64,000 bases of DNA. Origin: Dactylorhiza incarnata (lineage: Eukaryota; Streptophyta; Magnoliopsida; Asparagales; Orchidaceae). The translations under genes were made by a program, and so were the position numbers. The number at the start of each line of letters is the position of its first letter. The first letter of the stretch is position 1. The notes beneath the pieces are model-generated. The model saw only the letters and a list, made by a program, of their open reading frames with translations, did not search any database and was not told the origin of the DNA. Positions 11,714 through 22,473 of the stretch are shown here, piece by piece. Where the stretch lies: assembly GCA_033032865.1 (NCBI GenBank), contig JAWHQI010000273.1, positions 2,480,001 to 2,544,000 on the forward strand, in the 5' to 3' direction.

Positions 11714-12471
11714 TTAAAGATTTTGGAAGTGAATGGTTTCGATGTTTCCGGACGCTGGGTCGCCGGGGTGATATAATTTTAAGCATTGTCCGTTGACTTT
11801 GAAAGAGCCTTTTTCCGGGTGCTCTATTAGCACCGTTCCGTATGGCCAAACTTCTTTAACTATGAAGGGACCGGACCATCGTGATTTTAATTTACCCGGA
11901 AAAAGCCTAAGTCTTGAATTTAATAATAGGACTAAGTCTCCCGGTGAAAAAGTTTTTGGATTTTTGATTTTTTTATCATGATAAAATTTTGTGCGCTCCT
12001 TATAAATCTTATTATTTTCATAGGCATTTGCGCGCCACTCGTCTAATTCATTTAATTGCAGTTTTCTATGCTCAGAGGCTAAGTTTAAATCCAAATTTAA
12101 AAAATTTAGCGCCCAAAAGGCGCGATGTTCTAATTCTACCAGCAAATGACAAGCTTTACCATAGACTAACCGGTACGGCGTACATCCAATGGCGGTTTTG
12201 TACGCTGTCCGATATGCCCAGAGTGCGTCGTCTAATTTTAAAGCCCAATCCTTTTTATTAACGGACATGGTTTTTTCTAAAATTTATTTAATTTCACGAT
12301 TCACCAACTCCACTTGGCCATTTGCTTGTGGGTGGTAGGCGGTAGATAGCTTGTGTGTAACTCCATATTTTGCTAAAATTTAGCAAGTTGGTTGTTGCAG
12401 AAATGTGTGCCCCGATCACTAATTAGTGCTCGGGGTGTGCCAAATCGTGAAAATAATTTTTTTTTTTAAAA
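11714..12471 (-). pseudogene. Athila-type integrase core and C-terminus
   Basis: On the - strand the core continues from the pol frame. [14 protein letters not shown] (about 12,420-12,378), with the second catalytic Asp, is followed after a one-base slip by [17 protein letters not shown] with the Glu (about 12,340-12,290). A stop replaces a Gln codon just after that. The open part from ATG 12,268 reads [25 protein letters not shown], then [19 protein letters not shown], the usual gypsy integrase C-terminal motif. It ends at 11,714. A homopolymer of T around 12,457-12,469 marks the frameshift separating this from the main pol frame. The protein would join cDNA to host DNA but cannot be made intact here. 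Confidence 0.87.
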
Positions 12472-14904
12472 TTATACGACGACTCTCACGTCGTTGGTGG
12501 GAAAAGCTTGTGCTTCCGCCCACCTAGACACGTAATCGACCGCAACAAGAATATATTTATTATTACAGGAAGAGGGTAAAGGACCTACGAAATCAATTCC
12601 CCACAAATAAAAAATTTCGCATTCTAGAAAAATATTTTGGGGCATTTCTTCCCGGTTACTAATGTTACCTGATCGTTGGCACCGATCACAATTACTCACG
12701 AAATTGTGAGCATCTTTAAATAAGGTGGGCCAATAGAAGCCCGACTCTAGCGCCTTTCTTGCGGTCCGGTTCACTTGATAATGGCCACCGGTTGGCCCTT
12801 TGTGGTAGTGCCGCAGAATTTGGGCGCCTTCCTCGCCCGAAATACACCTTCTTACCACTTGGTCAGCGCATACACGAAATAAAAAGGGGTCCTCCCAAAA
12901 ATAATTTTTCAAATCCGAAAAGAATTTCTTCTTTTGTTGACTTGAAAAATCTTTTGGTAGGACCCGGGACACTAAATAGTTGGCCAAATCCGCGTACCAA
13001 GGGGTGGAAGAAGTCGTTACCTTTTTGATGGCAAGGAGGCGCTCTTCAGGGAATTTGTCGTCAATTTCGGCTTCCACTAGCGCTCCTGCAGCCGGATTCT
13101 CCAACCGTGAGAGGTGGTCGGCTGTAACATTCTCCGCTCCCCTTTTGTCCTGGATATCCAAATTAAATTCTTGTAGTAGGAGTATCCACTTTAGCAGTCG
13201 AGGCTTTGCATCTCCTTTTTGTAGCAAAAACCGGAGAGCGGAATGATCTGTAAAAACAATAACTTTTGAAAGCGTTAAATATGATCGAAATTTATCAAAC
13301 GCAAAAATTATTGCCAAAAATTCCTTTTCCGTTGTTATATAATTTGCTTGCGTGGATGTTAGAGTTTTGCTTGCGTAATAAATTGGGTGAAAATATTTAT
13401 TCACCCGTTGGCCCAAAACTGCACCTACAGCAAAATCACTCGCGTCGCACATGATTTCAAACGGAAGAGACCAATTTGGCGCGATTAAAATAGGAGAGTT
13501 GATAAGCTCATTTTTAATTTTATTAAATGCTTTTAAACATTCATCATCAAAATTAAACGCGGATTCTTTTTCTAAAAGATGAGTTTGCGGTTTCGTAATT
13601 TTTGAGAAGTCTTTTATAAACCGCCTATAGAAACCCGCATGACCTAGAAAACTCCTGATAGATTTTACATTCGTAGGAGGGGGAAGTTTTTCTATGACCT
13701 CGATCTTGGCCCTATCGACCTCGATCCCCTTACTAGAAACTTTATGTCCGAGGACTAACCCCTCTCGGACCATAAAGTGGTACTTCTCCCAGTTGAGTGC
13801 CAAATTTGTGTCTTCGCAGCGTTGAAGAACATGGTCAAGATTATTTAGACAATTAGTGTAAGAATCGTCAAAAACAGAAAAATCATCCATGAATACTTCC
13901 ATGATGTCTTCGATAAGTTCATTAAAAATTGCCAGCATACATCTTTGAAATGTAGCCGGCGCGTTGCAAAGTCCAAACGGCATTATTCGATATGCGAAGG
14001 TGCCGAACGGACAAGTGAAGGTGGTTTTCTCTTGATCTTCGGGGGCAATTGGGATTTGAAAATATACCGAAAGACCATTGAGAAAACAATAGTGTGAATG
14101 ACCGGATAAGCGTTCTAAAATTTGGTCAATAAACGATAACGGAAAGTGATCCTTGCGGGTAGCATCATTTAATTTTCTATAATAGATGCATACACGCCAA
14201 CCCGTAACAGTATGGGTCAGACTCAACTCATTATTTTCGTTGGTGATTACCGTTATTCCTCCCTTTTTAGACACGACTTGCACTGGGCTAACCCAAGTGC
14301 TATCAGAAATCGGATAAATAATTCCTGCGTCTAATAATTTTATAGTTTCGGCCTTAACGACGTCCTTCATGTTTGGGTTAAGGCGTCGTTGAGGCTGAAT
14401 AGCGCCGCGAGAATTATTTTCTAAATTTATTTTATGCGTGCAAAACGAGGGGCTAATCCCCTTTATATCCAAAATTTGCCATGCAATTGCATGGCGGTGA
14501 TTATTTAAAATTTTAATTAATTCGGAAATTTCCGAATCGTTAAGTGCTGAAGATATTATTACGGGCAGTTTTGAATTTTTTTCTAAAAATATGTATTTTA
14601 AATATTCCGGCAATTGTTTTAGTTCTAAACTCGGTGGCTCCTCGTAAGATGTTTTTATTTTAGAAATATTTAAGTTTACTTCTTCAAATTTGGTTGGCCG
14701 GGTTATTTCTTCTAAACAAAATAAATTTGCAATTTCCGGATTTTCAAATAAAGGCGAAATTATTTCAGAAAACGACGTTATTTCCTCTTCAAAATTTGTT
14801 TCTAGGGTAAAACAAGAGTCGTCGTTTGGAAACGCATTTCTCATCGATTGATTTATATTAAAAAAAAACTTCTTCTTCCCCAACTCGTAGGAGAAGGTTT
14901 CCAT
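12472..14904 (-). pseudogene. Athila-type pol: reverse transcriptase, RNase H, integrase N-terminus
   Basis: An uninterrupted 810-codon frame. RT covers roughly residues 150-370, with PEYLKYIFLEKNSKLP, KAETIKLLDAGIIYPISDS, WVSPVQVVSKKGG, PFSLIDQ-like FPLSFIDQILERL, PFGTFAYRIMPFGLCNAPATFQRCM and the catalytic VFMDDFSVF. RNase H follows with PFEIMCDASDFAVGAVLGQ and VFTDHSALRFLL. Integrase begins with the zinc finger (HYHKGPTGGHYQVNRTARK and CDRCQ) and WGIDFVGPLP with the first catalytic Asp. The C-terminus is cut by a frameshift. The upstream ATG lies inside an 8-A run where protease and pol frames overlap by 47 bases; this looks like slippage decay, because the protease tail reads directly into the pol start if one base is ignored. 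Confidence 0.93.
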
Positions 14905-15955
14905 TACTTACGTCAATTATAGCCCGAGCGGTGGATAGGAAGGGCCGGCCGAGTATGAGTGGTACTTCGGCGTCCTCTTCGATATCGAGGATGACAAAGT
15001 CTACCGGAAATATAAACTTTTCAACCTTCACTAGCACATCCTCGATGATCCCGATTGGAAACTGTACGGACCGATCCGCTAGTTGGATGCATATATTGGT
15101 TGGGCTTGGGGTGCCTAAACCAAGTTTCTTAAACAAGGAGAACGACATAAGATTTATGCTCGCCCCTAGATCGGCCAAGGCGTTTTTAATTAATAAATTT
15201 CCGAACAAACACGGGATGGAAAACCGTCCCGGATCATTTAATTTTTCTGGTAATTTATTAAGAACTATCACCGAACATTCTGCATTAAGAGAAACACGCG
15301 AAATATCTTCAAGTTTCTTTTTATTTGATAATAAATCCTTAAGATATTTTGCGTATTTAGGCATTTGAGAGAGTGCCTCGCAAAATGGTATGTTGATTTG
15401 TATTTGTTTTAAAATATTTATAAATTTTTTATACTGCTCCTCGTTGCGCTCATTTTGTAATTTAGAAGGATACGGATTAGATGGCGTTTGAATAATGCGC
15501 GGAGCAAAATCAGAAGAATTTAAATGCGGAGTTGGAGTTGAAACGTTTACCTTAGGCTCGGCCAAATTTGAACTTTTTACCTCCTTTCCGCTGCGAAGGG
15601 TTATAGCGTTGGCGCTCTCCCGTGGATTGGGCTCAGTATTGCCCGGTAGAGCTCCCTGCTGGCGTTCGGAGAACATCTTGGCGAGTTGTCCAATCTGATT
15701 TTCTAGACTTTTAATTGATCCGGAAAGTTTCCGGATATTGGCATCAGTAGAGGCGACGTATTTGGTGAAGACATCTTCAAGTGAAGGGGCCTTTGGTGGT
15801 TGTGGTGGAGCGAATCCGGGAGGATTCACTTGTGGGGGGCGTTGAGCATTATTGGGGTTGCTCCATGAAAAATTCGGGTGGATCCTTAAACCCGGATTAT
15901 AACTATTAAGAAGATTATTATTTGGGTTATAAGGAGGACGATAGGAGTTCCCCAT
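14858..15955 (-). pseudogene. Athila-type gag C-terminus and aspartic protease
   Basis: 365 codons in the same frame as gag upstream, separated from it by an in-frame TAA. The first third is rich in Asn, Pro and Gln (PYNPNN, HPNFSWSNPNN) and includes LENQIGQLAKMFSERQQGALPGNTE, the block before the protease in Athila polyproteins. The protease domain has NALADLGASINLMSFSLFKKLGL, where DLG replaces DTG, then PIGIIEDVLVKVEKF, PLILGRPFLSTARAIIDV and NLLLRVGEEEV. A C-terminal frameshift in a poly-A run breaks the link to RT. A normal function would be cutting the polyprotein in the virus-like particle. Confidence 0.9.
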
Positions 15956-15964
15956 ATAATCAAC

Positions 15965-16969
15965 TTATTCTTGATTATAATTATTATTATTATAATAATA
16001 ATAATTATAATTATTATTATTATAATTATTAGCCCCTTTAATGGCGGAGGAAGCGGACATCTCCGCCATTTGCTTGGTAAGCCATTCTACTTGATGTGCT
16101 AAATTCGGGGTGGCCTCGACTTCAAAGAGTCTGGTCGGTTTGTTAGGATGCGACCGTAGTGCATTCCACTGATAAGCATTCATGGCCATCTCCTCAAAAA
16201 GCTCTTGAGCGGCATCTGGGGTTTTGTTATTTAGAGTTCCCCCAGCTGCTGCATCAATCATTTGCCTCATTTAGAGATTCAAACCATTGTAGAATGTTTG
16301 AACTTGTTGCCATAAAGGAAGGGCGTGGTGAGGACATCTCCGCAATAATTCCTTGAAGCGCTCCCATGTGTCATAGAGAGACTCCGAGTCTATTTGCGTA
16401 AACGAGAGAATGTCCGTACGTAATTTTGCGGACTTCGCCGGAGGAAAATATTTAGTTAAAAATTTCTCCGTCATTTCGGCCCATGTAGTGATGGAGCCTC
16501 TAGGAAGAGATCCCAACCATTACTTGGCCTTAGTCCGCAAAGAAAACGGAAATAAACGCAAGCGAATGGCGTCATCGGTGACGCCATTAATTTTAAACGT
16601 ATCGCAAATTTCCAAAAAATTCAATATATGTAAATTTGGATCTTCATCTGGTAACCCGTCAAAGATGACGGTTTGCTGTACCATTTGAATGATACTCGTT
16701 TTGATTTCAAAATTATTATTTGCCACTGCCGGCCGAATAATACTTGATTGTGTTCCCTCCCAATTTGGCCTCGCATAATAGGACATAGTCCGTAGCGGAG
16801 CCTCATTATGGTCGGGGTCAGCCATTATATCTTCGTTAGTCTCTCTGACTGACTCTTCGCGAATTATTGGTAGATCACTAAATCGGAGACGACGCCGCAA
16901 GGTGCGCTCGATTTCCGGATCAAAAAAAATTCTAGATTGACTGAAGAGTCTCCTCGGGTCATAAACCAA
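15965..16969 (-). pseudogene. Athila-type gag, three in-frame stops
   Basis: One frame from about 16,969 down to 15,965, broken by stops at 16,520-16,522 (a Gln-type codon) and 16,271-16,273, with another at its end. Recognisable parts are FFDPEIERTLRR near the start, NNNFEIKTSIIQMVQQ, LHILNFLEICDTFKINGV, AIRLRLFPFSLRTKAK, then GSITTWAEMTEKFLTKYFPPAKSAKLR, YDTWERFKELLRRCPHH and IDAAAGGTLNNKTPDAA. These are the gag blocks shared with the nested relative at 20,142. The segment near 15,970-16,030 encodes a run of Asn and Tyr from an AT-rich trinucleotide repeat. Confidence 0.9.
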
Positions 16970-17277
16970 AATTAAAAGAAAAGAAGCGGAAAAAGAAAAA
17001 GGGGAAATAAGATTTTAGATAAATAAATTTATTTTTATTTTATTATATTTTTTTTAGTTTTTATTATTAGGTGATTTAAAATTAGTCCTGGACTTCCCAA
17101 GATCTACCCGGTGAAGGGTTTGCAAGGTACTAGAGGCTATGATGGGAATTCAAACCCAAAGCGTCCTTTCCAGGAATTTAGTTGCACCTTAAAATTAAGA
17201 AAAAGAAAAAGATAAAATTAATAGATATTTCGGTTTTCGAAATATCAACCGAGTCCCCGGCAACGGCGCTAAAAACT
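16970..17277 (-). other. 5' leader of the Athila-type element, with tRNA-Asp-type primer site
   Basis: About 300 bases between the 5' LTR and gag. The primer site on the - strand is AGCGCCGTTGCCGGGG (17,255-17,270), seven bases inside the LTR. It matches the 3' end of plant tRNA-Asp except for one base next to the CCA complement. The segment 17,089-17,180 is a near copy of 11,284-11,380 in the 3' region. Confidence 0.8.
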
Positions 17278-18511
17278 TGATGCGCAAAACTATATCCGCA
17301 AAAGACAATGGAAAGTGTACCGCGTCGAAAGTTGTATAGGTTTATAAAAACCAAGGTCGTATTAGACTCGGGGCGGCTGATTATTCTTACTTCGGAAAAT
17401 TCTCTATTATTTTATCGAAAGAAACTTGGGTTGGTTGGTTGCAAGAAAGAGAAATAATTTGTTAAAACTATGATAAAAAAGATTAGCACTCAACCTTGAA
17501 TCACCTTGGAAAAAATAGATAAATAAAGAAATAAAACTTCTAATCATCTTTAAAAGAAATGCTTGACCGTGGAGGTTCCCGATTAATAAACATACCTCTC
17601 TAGAGGATACGCCTAACTGAGTTTAGGTTGATCAATCGAACTCTCGTTCTAGAATCGAAACCCCTAAAACTCGCCTTATCGAAGTGAACCCCTCTATTGG
17701 ATATAACTCCAATCCGGGAGATTTATGTCGTCCTCTCTCGAGGAGTGCATTCAAATCTCTTTATCCTTGAAATGATCGATTCGAACTCAAAACCTCTCGA
17801 TTATTAGACTACGAAAACAAGAATGAGATTATATATCGATAATATAATCTCAATCAATATAAATTCAAGGATAAATCTTAAGCGATCTTAATAAGAGAAA
17901 AAGAAGTTCTAAACTAAATTATGAATTATATTTTCCTTGGATCATCTCGGCCGAGTACTAATGAAATTTAGCTACTCATGGAGATGGAGGAATTGATGAA
18001 ATAAGAGAAGTGCATAATGAAGATCGAGAGTAGAATAAGAGAAAAAGTATTATTTTATTAATTGAAAAAGAAATTACAACTAGGAAACAAGAAGTTACAA
18101 ACCTAAAATGAAAGTGCAAGCTAAGAAAGGAGATTACAAGATTTAAGAATGACAAAACAGTGCAAGAAAATAAACTATAACTCCAAAACTTCCTCCCCAA
18201 ACATCTGGAAAAGCTCCCTTTAAATAGGCAGAATTTTGGTGTTACACACCCTTGGTCACGCCCGTGACCAAGGGCGTATAAGGGGCGTGATTTGTTGTGA
18301 GCGGAGAAGGCGCCGTCTGGCTTCAATGCAAGCGATACGGACGTGTCACGCCCTAGGTCACACCCGTGACCTGGGGCGTGTAATCTTTAAAACTCGCTGC
18401 TGGCGGGAAGCTTCGGCGGGAAATTGGCGCGGGAAGAGTCACGCCCGTGTGCTGGATGTCACGCCTCAGATGTCACGCCCGTGACTTCATGTCACGCCCG
18501 TGACCGGAGGG
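17278..18511 (-). repeat. 5' LTR of the Athila-type element, part 1 (split)
   Basis: It matches 8288 onward and is cut at 18,511 by the nested element; the last five bases, GAGGG, are the duplicated target. The rest of this LTR is at 25,776-26,157. The - strand TATA-like box CCTATTTAAAG at 18,223-18,233 is intact here. CACGCCC/GGGCGTG hairpins fill 18,240-18,511. Confidence 0.93.
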
Positions 18512-20026
18512 TGATGAGTCCTGATCATATACACATTTATGGACTCATCCGGGCCATTATTTAGTCATTTCTCCGCACTTTAGCCTTGTTATAGTTTATA
18601 TTTGATAATCCATGCTAGGTGCACATCTAGGCCCACTTTGGTGCGATTTTCGTGCTTATTGTCATTAGTAGTATTCATGTGCTGTCAAGTGCCACTTTCA
18701 GTGGCTAGATCTGTGGTTGTGCTGGAATAGGAGTCGTGCAAGTGTTCCCGGTGCAATTCTGCATAGGAACACTGCGCACGATCGCCGGTTCTATTGCGCA
18801 CGACCACTGGTCGTGCGCCACTGATCGTGTGCACTTAACCCTTTTTCACGAGTTCTATTTGGTGCAGTGCGCACGACCACCAACGCCAGTGCGCACGACC
18901 ACCGATCGTGCGCCACTGCTCGTGTGCACTTATCATTAAAATTCTGAGTTCTGTTTGCTGTATTGCGCACGACCATCGACGATAGTGCGCACGACCACCG
19001 GTCGTGCGCCACTGGTCGTGCGAACATTTTATTTTATAAATTTCGTATCTTGCAGGTTCCACCCAGGCAGTGCGCACGATCGCAGAATTCCAGTGCGCAC
19101 GACCACTGGTCGTGCGCCAATGACCGTGCGTAGTATTTATTCCAGCGCCTATTTAAACGCCTGTTGCGATTTTTAGGGCATTATCAGCCGCCGGGAGCGG
19201 AGTTCCTGTTCCGTACGCCGTCGACCTCCACCGTGGGACGCCTCCACTTCATCTCCTACGCAAGGGGAAGCCTCCTCCATCCATTCCAAGACTTCCTCCA
19301 TTGTCCGTGAGTGTTCTCCATCGTCCGCAAGCCTCCAAGCAACCATTCTCTCACTCCGCCCGGTGAGAAGAAGAAGAAACCTGAAGTCGAAGACGACGGA
19401 GCTACGTAGGGATATCGTGACAGCTCTCTACGCCGGAAGCATAGTCCGCCCGAGTCCGTAGGTAGCCCGACAACCTACCATTCCGGCCGTGAACGGCCGC
19501 TAGTCTTCACCATCGGTTATTTCTTTCCTCTTTCCTCCATTGTACTCGTTGAACCGTGTAAACTCGAATATTATGATGATGTTTGTTGAAATGAATGTTT
19601 CCTTGTTGTTCTTCATGGTTTGCTTGTGATTCACTCCGTTCTCACTCACTCACTCGTACACGCACGCAAGGTGTTTGTTTCGTGTTAGCAAGAGCTAACG
19701 ACGGTTGTGAAGAGGTGTTTATGACCCTCACCCTTTCGCGCTATAACACACTCCATTCCGCCTCACGAAGCACGGCATCACGGCCGTTGCATCCATCTCA
19801 CCTTGCGAAGCGGTGTTTTCGACCCGCATCTTTTTTTTGTTGTTGTTAAGATTAGGAAACCCAACCAAGAAACCCCCTTTTTTCATGTGTGTTTCGTTAG
19901 TGTAACAAGAGTCACGCTACGCATATCGTTCACCCAACCTGCATTCCTCAAGAGACCGACATAAGGGGATTCTATTCTCCACAATTATTACTTGACAGCG
20001 ACCGGTGCACTTGCCGACACGCATCA
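18512..20026 (+). repeat. 5' LTR of the gag-only Athila-related element
   Basis: 1515 bp. From about 18,760 to 19,135 it holds the motif GTGCGCACGACCAC with its inverted partner GGTCGTGCGC, many times. A TATA-like box, CTATTTAAACG, lies directly downstream at 19,148-19,158. The second half (19,180-20,026) is a GC-balanced leader region with no clear ORF. Confidence 0.94.
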
Positions 20027-20031
20027 AGTTT

Positions 20032-20049
20032 TGGCGCCGTTGCCGGGGA
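20032..20049 (+). other. tRNA-Asp primer binding site
   Basis: TGGCGCCGTTGCCGGGGA lies five bases after the 5' LTR. It is the complement of the 3' end of plant tRNA-Asp(GTC), the primer used by Athila-type elements. It marks where minus-strand DNA synthesis would begin. Confidence 0.92.
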
Positions 20050-20141
20050 ATGCAGGCGTGTTTCGTCTTGTGTTGTGACTTTCGTTATACGAGCAGTTGT
20101 TTTTGATTTTCTTTGCTTTTCTTTTTTGTTTGTGACAGTGC

Positions 20142-21875
20142 ATGCAGAGACAAGCCGCAGGGGAGCTAGTACCCTTCGATCCTGAGATTGAACGGACCGC
20201 TCGCGCACGAAGGCGCGCGGCTGCCGTACAAGCGGCCATGGGTGATCAGGTAGACCCAAATGATGTTGATCCGAGAATGCCCGGCGTGGGGCAACATCAG
20301 CCTGGAGACGAGCAGGAGGCGGTCAGGCCTCGGCCCCGCACGATGAGGGACTACACCACTCCAACTGCTGGGAGTGTGTATCCGGGGTTTGGGCCCAATA
20401 TTATGAATAATCAGTTTGAGATCAAGCCAGCGATCTTAAACATCATCCGGAACAACGCTCAGTTCTCGGGGTTGGCCAGTGAAGATCCGCATCTGCATCT
20501 GGCAGAGTTTTCTGATATTTGCGGAACCTTCCGCTACGCGGGGATTGCTGATGACACGGTCAAGCTTAGACTGTTTCCCTTTTCACTCCGCGACAAAGCA
20601 AAGGTGTGGCTCCACTCCATTCCGCCCGGGACTGCTGCAACTTGGGATGCCCTCGCATCCAAGTTCCTTGCTAAATTCCATCCTATGGATAAGATTGTAA
20701 GCTTGCGGCGGGAGATCGCCACATTTCGCCAACTTGACCAAGAGACCCTTGCTGAAGCATGGGAGCGCCTCAACGATCTCCTTCGCCGTTGCCCTGGCCA
20801 CGAGCTCCAACCATGGAATGTGGTTGAATTATTCTACTTCGCGATCGAGCCCAACTATCGGGCAATGATCGATGCTGCGGCGGGTGGTACCTTGATGAAC
20901 CACACTCCTGAAGAAGCCCTTCGGATTCTGCGCGACACTGCCTCCCACAGTACATTCTGGACTGCAGGGAGAAATGCTCCAAGAAGCGGCCGAGGTCTTT
21001 TCATGGTCGACTCTCTCCCCTCTCCATCCGCGACTACTGCTGTCATTACCTGCGAGGGATGTGGAGGCGGAGGCCACCACGCGTATGAGTGTTCGGGGAA
21101 CAGCGTGGCAGGTGACTTCGCACACTTGAACTTGAACGAATCTGTTAATTATGTAGGAAATCAACCTAGGGGGGCGCCTTTCAATAATGCTTATAATCCG
21201 GGAGCGAGAAGTCACCCGAACTTCTCGTGGAATCCAAACACACCTGGCCAACGATGGGCACCGGGGCAGCATCAAAACGATGCTTACGCCTCCGGGAGCC
21301 AACCGAGGCCACCACACCCGGACTATAATCAAGCACCCCCTACTCAAAAAAAGAGTAATCTAGAAGAGATGATGGAGAAATTCATGCATGTAGCTAATTC
21401 GAATATGGTAAATCAAACTGCATCCATGCGAAACCTGGAAACGCAGTTGGGCCAATTGGCCCAAGTGCTAACCGAGCGATCGCAGGGGACCCTTCCCAGC
21501 AACACGGAGAAGAACCCAATTGATCAAGGGAAGAGTCTTGGGGATGTGGTAGAGGTTGAACCAAGTGAGCTGGTAATTTCTTGTTCCATCAATAAGGTTG
21601 AAACAAAAGCTTTATGCGATTCCGGTTCCTCCCACAACGTCATTGCACTGCAAGATGTTGCGAGATTACAACTTGAGATGAACACAGAGGAAAGGAAATC
21701 GCTTATTCTCGCTAACGGCACTATTATCCAATCTGAGGGGGAAGTAAGAAATGTGGAAGTAATAGCTGAATGGGACGACTGTGGTCGCGGACTTTCAGGT
21801 GTTGGGCCCCCAGGAAAATCAATCCATTCCTATCTTGGGCGTGCCGTTCTTGAAAGAGAGCGGCGCCACCCTTGA
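20142..21875 (+). CDS. Athila-type gag with C2HC zinc knuckle and protease start
   Basis: 577 codons, uninterrupted, starting at ATG 20,142 about 90 bases past the primer site. Residues 1-30 contain PFDPEIERTARARRR, as in the antisense Athila gag. The gag core (about 85-280) has NNQFEIKPAILNIIRNN, HLHLAEFSDICGTF, KLRLFPFSLRDKAKVWL, LASKFLAKFHP, AEAWERLNDLLRRCPGHEL and IDAAAGGTLMNHTPEEA. A C-x2-C-x4-H-x4-C zinc knuckle (CEGCGGGGHHAYEC) lies near residue 305. LETQLGQLAQVLTERSQG and then a retropepsin start, ALCDSGSSHNVIALQDVARL, follow. The last 40 residues are out of phase: the protease continues in the frame that opens at 21,781. The gag part looks able to make a protein; whether the frame change is decay or recoding is unknown. 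Confidence 0.9.
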   Translation: MQRQAAGELVPFDPEIERTARARRRAAAVQAAMGDQVDPNDVDPRMPGVGQHQPGDEQEAVRPRPRTMRDYTTPTAGSVYPGFGPNIMNNQFEIKPAILNIIRNNAQFSGLASEDPHLHLAEFSDICGTFRYAGIADDTVKLRLFPFSLRDKAKVWLHSIPPGTAATWDALASKFLAKFHPMDKIVSLRREIATFRQLDQETLAEAWERLNDLLRRCPGHELQPWNVVELFYFAIEPNYRAMIDAAAGGTLMNHTPEEALRILRDTASHSTFWTAGRNAPRSGRGLFMVDSLPSPSATTAVITCEGCGGGGHHAYECSGNSVAGDFAHLNLNESVNYVGNQPRGAPFNNAYNPGARSHPNFSWNPNTPGQRWAPGQHQNDAYASGSQPRPPHPDYNQAPPTQKKSNLEEMMEKFMHVANSNMVNQTASMRNLETQLGQLAQVLTERSQGTLPSNTEKNPIDQGKSLGDVVEVEPSELVISCSINKVETKALCDSGSSHNVIALQDVARLQLEMNTEERKSLILANGTIIQSEGEVRNVEVIAEWDDCGRGLSGVGPPGKSIHSYLGRAVLERERRHP

Positions 21876-22473
21876 CTTCGCTACGGGGTGTGTTCTCCTA
21901 CCTAACAAGGCGCTGCAGCCCACTCGCCTCGAAGCTACAGCTGACACATCCACTCCTTCCCCTCTCGTTATTTCTGATGAATTTCTAAGATGTGCAGGAA
22001 AGATACATGATCAAGAAACAAGTGAAGGAGGAAAGGAGGAGCTCCAATCAGATGAGGAAGAAGAGGTTGACTTCCGGAAAGAGTTCGACTCCGAGAAGGA
22101 GGAAGACTGCAGTTCGGGAAACGTTGACTTGGATCTAGTTAGGGATGCTGATTATTTATCTTCTTGTGGTGAATCTTGTAATAAACTATCTAAGCGCTCC
22201 ATCTCCTGGGCCGATCCGGTGGTCACCGCGATACCGGAAGTGACGCCACCCGCCACTAAGGCAGAAAATTCTGAAAACTTTCAACGGTGGCAGTCTCCGA
22301 CTGTCACCAAACTTAAAAAGGAAAAACTTCTGCTCGACGCTCGTGCTGCCGCTCTTCGTGGCAAGGTGGCGGAGGTTAGGGGAGCATTGGGTAATACCAG
22401 TGCTGGCCCTACAGTCTTCACCTCCCTCCTACGTGCTACGGGAGACGCGCACCATAAGAGCGCTTTCAGCTGA
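21781..22473 (+). pseudogene. Protease end and acidic tail of the gag-only element (shifted frame)
   Basis: This frame picks up the protease left at about 21,780: DFQVLGPQENQSIPILGVPFLKESGATLDFA is the second half of a retropepsin (IPILGVPFL corresponds to the usual ILGRPFL). It overlaps the gag frame by 95 bases, one reading frame away. The annotated first codon is GTG, and there is no good ATG, so it is best read as a continuation rather than a separate gene. Residues 75-125 are strongly acidic (EEEEVDFRKEFDSEKEEDC), then come a WAD.V..IPEV segment and a basic helix (KLKKEKLLLDARAAAL). The stop is at 22,471. RT would be expected next but is absent. Confidence 0.7.

Noticed and set aside
14858..14904. 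Programmed frameshift between Athila protease and pol
   Set aside because: Athila normally has one gag-pol frame, and the overlap falls in an A run prone to slippage; other frameshifts and stops nearby show decay.
18736..19176. Open frames over the GTGCGCACGACC array
   Set aside because: Both strands are open because the motif lacks stop codons; no protein-like composition.
20829..21347. 172-codon - strand frame opposite the Athila gag
   Set aside because: The opposite strand has clear gag domains and zinc knuckle; this is a shadow.
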